Assembly (NCBI RefSeq): GCF_041380015.1 | Contig: NZ_CP159978.1 | Origin: Buchananella felis | Lineage (GTDB): Bacteria > Actinomycetota > Actinomycetes > Actinomycetales > Actinomycetaceae | Reading direction: 5' to 3' (one strand) | Length of the DNA: 64,000 nucleotides | Part shown: piece after piece, positions 17,918 through 24,919 of the stretch | Layout: each line of letters opens with the position of its first letter | Position numbering within the stretch: the first letter of the stretch is position 1 | The notes under the pieces: generated by a model | The model's input: only the letters and a program-made list of their open reading frames with translations | What the model was told of the DNA's origin: nothing | Databases searched by the model: none | Made by a program: the position numbers and the translations under genes

Positions 17918-18978
17918 TGCTGAACCTAGCCCTGGTGCTGGTCGTTACCGTCATCGTTTTGGCGCTTGTCTTCGACTACACCAACGGATTCCACGACGCC
18001 GCGAACGCTATCGCCACCTCGGTTTCCACGCGGGCTTTGACGCCCCGCGCGGCACTGTTGATGGCTGCGGTCATGAACGTGATCGGTGCGCTGCTGGGCA
18101 CGGAGGTCGCCAAGACCATCGGTGACGGCATCATCGACGTCAAACACTTCACAGCCGACGCCGATCCGATGATGCAAGTGCACGGTTTGGCGATCATCCT
18201 GGCCGCCCTGGTGGGCGCGATCGTGTGGAACATGATCACCTGGTGGTACGGCCTGCCGTCCTCCTCCTCCCACGCCCTGATCGGTGGCCTGGTCGGTGCC
18301 GGTCTGGCTAGCGCCACGCAGGTGCACTGGAACGGTATCTTCTGGAAGGTCGTTGTGCCGATGGTGGCCTCGCCGCTGATCGGTTTCCTGCTGGCCTACT
18401 TCGTGATGGTGCTGGTGCTGTGGCTGGTGCGCAACCTGCCCTACCACAAGACCAACAAGCGCTTCCGGGTGCTGCAGACCATCTCTGCGGCCGCCATGGC
18501 GCTGGGCCACGGCCTGCAGGACGCGCAGAAGACCATGGGTGTCATCGTGATGGCCCTGATCGCGGGCGGCTACGGCCACCACCACCAGGTGTTCGACGCC
18601 TCCGGTGAGATCGTGGTGCCGCTGTGGGTGAAGATCGCTGCTGCGCTGGCGATCTCCGCCGGTACCTACGCGGGTGGCTGGCGCATCATGCGCACGCTGG
18701 GCCGCAAGGTGATCGAGCTGGACCCGGCCCGCGGCTTCGTGGCCGAGGGCGTGGCCTCCGGTGTTCTCTACACCGCCGCCTACGTGTTCCACGCCCCGGT
18801 CTCCACCACCCACACGATCACCGCCGGCATCATGGGCGTGGGCGCCACGCGCCGCCTGTCCGCCGTGCGTTGGGGTGTGGCCGGAAACATCGCGATGGCC
18901 TGGGTGCTGACGATCCCGGCCTCCGCTGCGGTGGCCGCCGGTCTCTACTGGATCCTGGCCAACACGCTCGCGGTCTGA
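17917..18978 (+). CDS. pit: Inorganic phosphate transporter, PiT family
   Basis: Low-affinity, proton- or metal-phosphate-coupled phosphate symporter in the cell membrane. The two inverted PiT signatures are visible: DYTNGFHDAANAIATSVST near the N-terminus and ALGHGLQDAQKTMGVI in the second half. About ten hydrophobic segments follow the family pattern, and the 353 residues are typical of bacterial Pit. The start is ATG 17917 with AAGGAAG upstream; a GTG one codon earlier is in frame. Coupled to the PhoU-like gene, it provides constitutive uptake beside the high-affinity Pst system encoded on the other strand. Confidence 0.95.
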   Translation: MLNLALVLVVTVIVLALVFDYTNGFHDAANAIATSVSTRALTPRAALLMAAVMNVIGALLGTEVAKTIGDGIIDVKHFTADADPMMQVHGLAIILAALVGAIVWNMITWWYGLPSSSSHALIGGLVGAGLASATQVHWNGIFWKVVVPMVASPLIGFLLAYFVMVLVLWLVRNLPYHKTNKRFRVLQTISAAAMALGHGLQDAQKTMGVIVMALIAGGYGHHHQVFDASGEIVVPLWVKIAAALAISAGTYAGGWRIMRTLGRKVIELDPARGFVAEGVASGVLYTAAYVFHAPVSTTHTITAGIMGVGATRRLSAVRWGVAGNIAMAWVLTIPASAAVAAGLYWILANTLAV

Positions 18979-19022
18979 CTGGGCCGCTCCCAAATGCCTG
19001 GGGTATGCCGGTAGCTGATGTG

Positions 19023-19057
19023 GTTGGTCCCCGCAGGTTTCACCTGCGGGGACCAAC
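19023..19057 (+). terminator. Hairpin after pit
   Basis: A 16-bp perfect stem (GTTGGTCCCCGCAGGT / ACCTGCGGGGACCAAC) with a TTC loop, 45 bp past the pit stop. No U-run. Confidence 0.65.
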
Positions 19058-19242
19058 TGCTCTCTGCGGCAAAACCCGGGCTCTTCCGCGCCACCCTTGG
19101 GCTCTCGCACCCACGCTCCGCACCGCCGCTCCGGGCCCCGCTGCCCTTGGCGCCCACACCCAGAACCGCGCCACACACCGCCGCTCCGGGCCCCGCTTCC
19201 CTCGGTACCCGCGCTCCGCACCGCCCCGGGCGGCGTGGGACC

Positions 19243-19416
19243 TGCGCAACCGGTTGTGGGCTTCTGCGACCCTTCGAGGGCTTAGCGCTCCGGTTGTAGG
19301 GTTACGCGACCAGTTGAGGGGCTACCCGCCCGGGTAACCCCTCAAGAGGTCCACCAACCCCTCAACTGGTGCACCAACCGCGCAATAGGAGCACTAAGCC
19401 CTCAACGGGTTGCGCA
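19243..19416. repeat. Dispersed palindromic element, copy D (GGGGTT subfamily)
   Basis: A 174-bp imperfect palindrome bounded by TGCGCAACC and its inverse, with four ~20-nt units per arm (for example GTTGAGGGGTTGGTGGACCT) and the centre CCCGCCCGGGTAACCCC. It fills the space between the convergent pit and pstB genes. Confidence 0.75.
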
Positions 19417-19436
19417 CGCAGCCCCCGCCGCGCGGA

Positions 19437-20216
19437 TCAGCCGAAGCGACCCGAGATGTAGTCCTCGGTGGCCTTGTTGGAGGGGTTGGAGAACATGACG
19501 TCGGTGGGCCCCACCTCCACCAGCTGCCCGGGCTTGCCCGTGGCCTCCAGGTTGAAGAACCCGGTGGTGCCGGAGACGCGCGCGGCCTGCTGCATGTTGT
19601 GGGTGACGATCACGATCGTGTAGTTCTCCTTCAGCTCGTGGATCAGGTCCTCGATCGCGAGAGTGGAGATCGGATCCAGCGCGGAGCAGGGCTCATCCAT
19701 CAGCAACACCTCGGGCTTGACCGCGATGGCGCGCGCGATACACAGGCGCTGCTGCTGCCCGCCGGACAGCGAGGAGCCGGGCCGGTCCAGGCGGTCTTTG
19801 ACCTCGTTCCACAGGTTGGCCCCGCGCAGGGAGGTTTCCACTAGCTCCTCGGCCTCGGACTTGCGCATGCGGCGATTGTTGAGCTTGGCGCCGGCCAGCA
19901 CGTTGTCCGCGATGGACATGGTGGGGAAGGGGTTGGGCCGCTGGAAGACCATCCCGATGGTGCGGCGCACCTGCACGGCATCCACTGACGGATCGTAAAG
20001 GTTGATGCCGTCCACGATCACTTCGCCTTCCACGCGGGCGCCCGGAATGACCTCGTGCATCCGGTTCAGGGTGCGCAGGAAGGTGGACTTGCCGCAGCCG
20101 GACGGGCCAATCAGGGCGGTGACGTGGCGTGGCTCGATGGAGATGTTGACGTCCTTCACGGCCAGGAAGTTGCCGTAGTAGATGTTCTCGCCTCGAACGT
20201 CGATTCGCTTGGACAT
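19437..20216 (-). CDS. pstB: Phosphate ABC transporter ATP-binding protein
   Basis: ATPase of the high-affinity phosphate importer PstSCAB. Start ATG 20216 (MSKRIDVRGENIYYGN) follows AAAGGCGAAG. It shows Walker A GPSGCGKST, the PstB phrase RTLNRMHEVIPGARVEG, the Q-loop FQRPNPFPTMSI, the signature LSGGQQQRLCIARAIA, Walker B VLLMDEPCSALDP and switch His in THNMQQAARVS. 259 residues, normal length. It is the last pst gene, separated from pstA by a 247-bp spacer holding a 63-bp direct repeat. Confidence 0.97.
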   Translation of the reverse strand: MSKRIDVRGENIYYGNFLAVKDVNISIEPRHVTALIGPSGCGKSTFLRTLNRMHEVIPGARVEGEVIVDGINLYDPSVDAVQVRRTIGMVFQRPNPFPTMSIADNVLAGAKLNNRRMRKSEAEELVETSLRGANLWNEVKDRLDRPGSSLSGGQQQRLCIARAIAVKPEVLLMDEPCSALDPISTLAIEDLIHELKENYTIVIVTHNMQQAARVSGTTGFFNLEATGKPGQLVEVGPTDVMFSNPSNKATEDYISGRFG

Positions 20217-20312
20217 TGTTACTTCGCCTTTCGGGACGATGCGGGGTGGGGGGAACGTGGGGGTTGGGGCACTGGCCTGCACGCGCGCGCGGCCGCACAC
20301 CGACCTGACGCT

Positions 20313-20403
20313 GGGGCCGACGCCCCGCCGGCCGCCCCGAGAAACAGCGCTCCGTGCAGCAGCGCGGCGTGCGAATTGGCCGACGCCCCGCCGGCCGCCC
20401 CGA
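20313..20403. repeat. 63-bp-spaced direct repeat between pstB and pstA
   Basis: GGCCGACGCCCCGCCGGCCG and the following CCCCGAG, then AACAGCGC a base or two later, occur at 20313 and again at 20376. No gene lies in this spacer. Confidence 0.6.
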
Positions 20404-20463
20404 GCAACAGCGCGGTTCGCGGGGCGGCCGGGGCGGCGACGTCGGCCACCGGAAGCGGCCTCA

Positions 20464-21513
20464 TCACCGGGCGCCCTTGGGTGAGAAGGCGCGGGAAATC
20501 AGGCGTGCCACGAGGTTTAGCAGCATGACGATGATGATCAGGGTGAGGGCGCCACCCCAGGCGAGGGCGAGGTCGTCGGCCTGGCCCTTGTTGTAGCGGT
20601 CGTAGACGAAGACGGGCAGGGTGGCCATGGCACCGTCAAAGGGGTTGAGGTTGTAGGCGGTGGCGAGTTTGACGGTCAGCAGCAGGGGCGCGGTCTCGCC
20701 GATCACGCGGGCCACGGCGATCATGACGCCGGTGGTGATGCCGGCAACTGCGGTGCGCAGCACGACCTTGATGATGGTGAGCCACTTGGGCACGCCGAGG
20801 GCGTAGGCGGCCTCGCGCAGGTCGTTTGGCACTAGGCGCAGCATTTCCTCCACGGAGCGGATCACCACCGGGGTCATCAGCAGGGAGAGGGCGATGGCGC
20901 CGATGGCGGCGGACTGGTAGCGCGGCCCGAACAGCAGCGAGATCAGGGTGAAGGCGAACAGGCCGGCCACGATGGAGGGGATGCCCGTCATGACGTCGGT
21001 GAGGAAGGTGACGGTGCGGGCCACCCAGCCGCGCCCGTACTCGACCAGGTAGACGGCGGTGAGGATGCCGAGCGGCACGGAGATGGCGGAGGCCAGCAGG
21101 GTGACCCACAGGGTGCCCAGGATGGCGTGGCCGACGCCGGGGGCTTCGCCGCCGCGCACGCCCTTCATGTCCTCGGTGAAGAAGTCCCAGGACAGGGCCT
21201 TGATGCCGTCGGCGGCCACGGTCCATACCAGGGAGACCAGGGGGATCATCACGGCGATGAACGCGAAGACCACGAGGGTGGTGACGAGCGTGTTGGTGCC
21301 CCACCGGCGGCCCTCGACGATCCAGGAGGCGCCGGTCATGACCACCAGGTAGAGCAGCCCGGTCAGGGCGAGCGCGGCGAGCGGGTTGAGCCCGCCGGCG
21401 GCGAGCGCCCCGAGCCCGACTGTGGCGGCGCTGGCACCGGCCACCGCCGCCCAGGTCCACTTGGGCAGGCGCCTAGGCTTCATGGTCGATTCGGTCAGCA
21501 CGGCGGCGCTCAT
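20464..21513 (-). CDS. pstA: Phosphate ABC transporter permease PstA
   Basis: Inner-membrane permease that forms the phosphate channel with PstC. 349 residues: an N-terminal extension with three or so hydrophobic segments precedes the binding-protein-dependent transport domain. The EAA-type loop reads LRLVPNDLREAAYALGVPKWLTI, and MTGIPSIVAGLFAFTLISLL and ARVIGETAPLLLT are typical PstA phrases. ATG 21513 overlaps the pstC stop (ATGA), so pstC and pstA are coupled. Confidence 0.95.
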   Translation of the reverse strand: MSAAVLTESTMKPRRLPKWTWAAVAGASAATVGLGALAAGGLNPLAALALTGLLYLVVMTGASWIVEGRRWGTNTLVTTLVVFAFIAVMIPLVSLVWTVAADGIKALSWDFFTEDMKGVRGGEAPGVGHAILGTLWVTLLASAISVPLGILTAVYLVEYGRGWVARTVTFLTDVMTGIPSIVAGLFAFTLISLLFGPRYQSAAIGAIALSLLMTPVVIRSVEEMLRLVPNDLREAAYALGVPKWLTIIKVVLRTAVAGITTGVMIAVARVIGETAPLLLTVKLATAYNLNPFDGAMATLPVFVYDRYNKGQADDLALAWGGALTLIIIVMLLNLVARLISRAFSPKGAR

Positions 21514-22481
21514 GCGTTTGCTCCAGAGAACTCGGCGCGGCGCGCGATGATCCAGCGGGCCAGCATGTTGACGGCGAAGGTGAGGACGAACAGGACCAGG
21601 CCGGAGGCGAACAGGACGGAGCGGGACAAGCCGAATGCCTCGCGGAACTGGGCGGCGATGTTCGCGGCGATGGTCTGGTGCTGTCCGGCCTGGAGGATGT
21701 TGAGGTTGATGAAGGCGCCCGGGGAGAGGATCATCAGCACGGCCATGGTTTCACCCAGTGCGCGCCCGAGTCCGAGCATGGAGGCGGAGATCATGCCGGA
21801 ACGGCCGAAGGGCAGCACGGTCTGGCGGATCATCTCGAAGCGGGTGGCGCCGAGCGCCAGGGAGGCTTCCTCTTGGAGGCGCGGGGTTTGCAGGAAGACT
21901 TCTCGCATGGTGGCGGTGATGATGGGCAGGATCATGACCGCCAGCACCAGGCCGCCGGTGAGGATGTTCTTGCCGGGGGCGGAGTAGCCCGCAAACAGGG
22001 GGATGAATCCCAGGTTGTCGGTGAGCCACTGGTAGACGGGTTCCATGAGCGGGCGCAGCCACAGGAAGCCCCACAGGCCGTAGATGACGGAGGGGATGGC
22101 GGCCAGCAGGTCCACCAGGTAGCCGAGCGCCTGCGCTAGGCGGCGCGGGGCGTAGTGGGAGATGAACAGGGCCACGCCGGTGGAGAGCGGCACGGCGATG
22201 AGCAGGGCGAGGGCGGCGGCCAGGAGGGTGCCGAAGACGAGCGGGGCCACGTAGGCCCAGAAGCTCTTGCCGCGCATGAACCCGACCTCTGCCAGGGCCT
22301 GCCGGTCTGCGGTCAGCGCGTCCCAGGAGCTCCACAGCAGGAAGCCGGCCACTGCCGCCAGCACGATCATGATGACGATGCCGGCGGCGTATGAGATTCC
22401 CGCGAACAGTTGGTTTCCGACGCGCCCTGGGGCCTTCTTGCCCAGTTGGCTGGCGACGTTTGGCGCCTGTTCGGCTGCCAT
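21510..22481 (-). CDS. pstC: Phosphate ABC transporter permease PstC
   Basis: Partner permease of PstA. ATG 22481 is preceded by AGGAGAACGC. The 323-residue protein has about six transmembrane segments. PstC features include LVDLLAAIPSVIYGLWGFL, the EAA loop LGATRFEMIRQTVLPFGRSG and GRALGETMAVLMI. It lies 147 bp downstream of pstS and overlaps pstA. Confidence 0.95.
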   Translation of the reverse strand: MAAEQAPNVASQLGKKAPGRVGNQLFAGISYAAGIVIMIVLAAVAGFLLWSSWDALTADRQALAEVGFMRGKSFWAYVAPLVFGTLLAAALALLIAVPLSTGVALFISHYAPRRLAQALGYLVDLLAAIPSVIYGLWGFLWLRPLMEPVYQWLTDNLGFIPLFAGYSAPGKNILTGGLVLAVMILPIITATMREVFLQTPRLQEEASLALGATRFEMIRQTVLPFGRSGMISASMLGLGRALGETMAVLMILSPGAFINLNILQAGQHQTIAANIAAQFREAFGLSRSVLFASGLVLFVLTFAVNMLARWIIARRAEFSGANA

Positions 22482-22628
22482 GCGTTCTCCTTGCTGTTTG
22501 CTGCGTTGTGGTCTGGTGGTGTCCGACGCTGCCGGGGCGCTGCCCCGCTCAGCGCGGCCTTTGTGCGCCCTTGCCGGTGCGGTTTCGCCGGTTTCCTCGC
22601 GACGGACCGGGCCGGTGCGGGGCCGAGG

Positions 22629-23717
22629 CTAGTCGGTGACTATCTGGGCGATGGCTGCATCGACCTTGGCGCGCAGGGCGGGCGAGATGGGGGCGGCGCC
22701 GGCCACGGTCGGGTCTGCGGCGATCTGTTGGCCTTCCTCGGAGGCGATGAAGGCGAGGTATGCCTTGACGGTGGCGGCCACGTCCGGGTCTTCGTACCGG
22801 GAGCAGGCGATGAGGTATGAGACCAGGACGATCGGGTAGGTGCCCGGCACGTCGGTGCGCAGGTCGTAGACCAGGCGCAGGTCGGTGGCGTCGTCGGCCA
22901 GCTCGGAGGCGTCGATGGTCGCTACGGCGGCCTGCGCGGTGAAGGGGGTGAAGTGGCCGTCGGCCCCGACCGCGACGGTGCCGAGTTCGGGGGTGACGCG
23001 GGAGGCGTCGGCGTACCCGATGGCTCCGCTCGCGGCGGCCACGGTGGCGACCATGCCGGAGGTGCCGTCGCCGGACTGGCCGCCCTCGATGGGCCAGGTC
23101 TCCTCCGCCTTGTGGGGCCACTGGGTGGGCGCCACCTTGGCCAGGTATGCCTGGAAGTTCTTGGTGGTGCCGGACTCGTCGGAGCGGTGCACGGGCACGA
23201 TCTTCAGCTTCGGCAGGGCGGCACCGGGGTTGAGGGCGGCGATGCGGGCGTCGTCCCAGCTGGTGATGGTGCCGTTGAAGACGTCGGCGATCACGTCCGG
23301 GGACATGTTGATGTGATTGTCTGCCGCGAAGCCGGGCACGTTGTAGAACACCGCGATCGGGGAGATGTAGAGGGGCAGCTCGAGCGCCTCCGTGCCCAGG
23401 CAGCGCGCCCTGGCCCGGTCCAGTTCGCTGGGCTTGAGGGGGGCGTCGGAGCCGGTGAAGTCCACGGCGCCGGCCATGAACTGTTGGCGGCCGCCGCCGG
23501 AGCCGACCGGGTTGTAGGTGATGATGACGTGGTCGTTTGCCACCATGAACGTGTCGAACCAGGCCTCTTGGGCCTTGCCCTGGGAGGAGGCTCCCGCGCC
23601 GGAGATGTCTGCGTGCAGACTGCCGTCGGCGGGGCGGGTGGAGGCTCCGCAGGCGGCCAGGCCCAGCGTCAACGCGCTGAGGGATGCCGCTGCGGCCAGG
23701 CGACGGTTGAGGGTCAC
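22629..23717 (-). CDS. pstS: Phosphate-binding lipoprotein PstS
   Basis: Extracytoplasmic phosphate-binding component. A lipoprotein signal is clear (NRRLAAAASLSALTLGLAACG, lipobox LAAC). The mature part has PstS signatures SGAGASSQGKAQEAWFDTF, NPVGSGGGRQQFMAGAVDFTGSDAPL, VHRSDESGTTKNFQAYL and GQSGDGTSGMVATV. GTG 23717 is preferred as the start because GGAAG is placed well for it, while the in-frame ATG at 23729 has AGG directly against it; the difference is four residues. First gene of pstSCAB, behind a PHO-box-like repeat. Confidence 0.94.
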   Translation of the reverse strand: MTLNRRLAAAASLSALTLGLAACGASTRPADGSLHADISGAGASSQGKAQEAWFDTFMVANDHVIITYNPVGSGGGRQQFMAGAVDFTGSDAPLKPSELDRARARCLGTEALELPLYISPIAVFYNVPGFAADNHINMSPDVIADVFNGTITSWDDARIAALNPGAALPKLKIVPVHRSDESGTTKNFQAYLAKVAPTQWPHKAEETWPIEGGQSGDGTSGMVATVAAASGAIGYADASRVTPELGTVAVGADGHFTPFTAQAAVATIDASELADDATDLRLVYDLRTDVPGTYPIVLVSYLIACSRYEDPDVAATVKAYLAFIASEEGQQIAADPTVAGAAPISPALRAKVDAAIAQIVTD

Positions 23718-23811
23718 GTTAGCTTCCATCCTGTCGGGTAGCGGCCAGGCTCTGTTGTTGCCTGGCCTGCTCCCCAAGCTAGGGCCGCTATCTGACCGGT
23801 GCGCTCCTTGC

Positions 23812-23833
23812 CGGTTAACGGAGGGTTAACGGC
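23812..23833 (-). promoter_or_regulatory. PHO-box-like direct repeat upstream of pstS
   Basis: On the minus strand GTTAACC occurs twice, exactly 11 bp apart. This is the layout of PhoP direct-repeat units in Streptomyces (GTTCACC every 11 nt). It ends about 95 bp upstream of the pstS start. Phosphate control is an inference from family knowledge. Confidence 0.6.
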
Positions 23834-23856
23834 TTTAGGCGCTCCTCACATCTGGG

Positions 23857-24837
23857 CTAGGGCTTGACCTTGCCGGCGCGCAGATACTCGGCGGCGACCA
23901 CCACGGCGCCGCGCTTGCGGCGCACCATGTGCAGCACCAGGCATTCGCCGGGGCGCAGGTAGGGGTCTTCCAGGCGCAGGGAGCGGCGCACCCGCCCGGG
24001 CGCCTTGTCCAGCACCTCGTCGAGGACGGTGGGCAGCACCGGGCGGTGGGTGCACAGGGCGAAGGGCTCGTCGCGGCGCAGGATCTGGGCCCTGACAAGG
24101 CGCGCCACGGGGGCGCTGCGTTCCTTATGGGCGGCCTCGGTGAGTTCCGCGCGAAAGTCGATGGGGATGCCGGTGGTCTTGGCGTAGGGGGCCAGGGTGG
24201 CCGCGCACCGCTCCCACGGGGAGGAGATCAGGTTGCGGATCCCGAAGGCGGAGAGCAGGGGCACCAGCGCCCGGGTCTGCTCGCGGCCCGCCTTGGTCAG
24301 CGGGCGGTCGTGCTCGGTGCCGGGCTTCCAGGCGTGCCGTTTGACGGCGCGGGCGTGGCGGGCGATCACCAGGGTCCAGGTGTCCAGGCGGTCGTCGGCG
24401 TAGAGGTCGGCCACCTCGTCCAGGCGGTCCCGGTCGTGGGGGTAGGTCAGGCGGGCCTTGGCTTCCTTCACGGTGAGCCACTCGACCTTGTCGATCTCGC
24501 TCTTGGGCGCGCGCAGCGGCACGGTGCGGCCGTTGAGGGCGGGGTGGTCCTCCCCCACCTCGCGGGCCACCCAGTAGGTGGACTGCTTCCAGCGCCCGTC
24601 GCCCAGCTGGTAGCGCACGGGCTCCAGGCGCTGCCCCAGCTGGACCAGCAGGCCGGTCTCCTCGGCCACCTCCCGCACCGCGCACTCGGCTAGTCCCTCG
24701 CCGGGTTCCAGCTTGCCCTTGGGCAGGCCCCAGTCGTTCCACTTGGCCCGGTGGACCACCACCACTTCCAGCTTGCCTCGGCGCACGCGCCAGATCACGG
24801 CTCCGGCAGCGTGGACGTCGACTGGCTTGGCAGACAT
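23857..24837 (-). CDS. mutT1: NUDIX hydrolase / histidine phosphatase, MutT1-like
   Basis: Two-domain enzyme like mycobacterial MutT1, which hydrolyses 8-oxo-(d)GTP and diadenosine polyphosphates. The NUDIX box is intact: GKLEPGEGL then REVAEETGLL (GX5EX7REUXEEXGU). The C-terminal half is a histidine phosphatase domain starting VIARHARAVKRHAW, with LTKAGREQ, SSPWERC and a later CTHRPVLPTV. ATG 24837 follows AAAGGAGCGCC. 326 residues match the family. The position next to ppk is the same as in mycobacteria. Confidence 0.9.
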   Translation of the reverse strand: MSAKPVDVHAAGAVIWRVRRGKLEVVVVHRAKWNDWGLPKGKLEPGEGLAECAVREVAEETGLLVQLGQRLEPVRYQLGDGRWKQSTYWVAREVGEDHPALNGRTVPLRAPKSEIDKVEWLTVKEAKARLTYPHDRDRLDEVADLYADDRLDTWTLVIARHARAVKRHAWKPGTEHDRPLTKAGREQTRALVPLLSAFGIRNLISSPWERCAATLAPYAKTTGIPIDFRAELTEAAHKERSAPVARLVRAQILRRDEPFALCTHRPVLPTVLDEVLDKAPGRVRRSLRLEDPYLRPGECLVLHMVRRKRGAVVVAAEYLRAGKVKP

Positions 24838-24878
24838 GGCGCTCCTTTGGTTAGGGGACGGTCCGGGGAGGCTGTCTT

Positions 24879-24909
24879 CCGCCCGCCGGGTATGCCCGCC
24901 GGCGGGCGG
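24879..24909 (-). terminator. Hairpin between ppk and mutT1
   Basis: CCGCCCGCCGG and CCGGCGGGCGG around a 9-nt loop, just past the ppk stop and before the mutT1 ribosome site. Confidence 0.55.
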
Positions 24910-24919
24910 AGTGCCTAGC

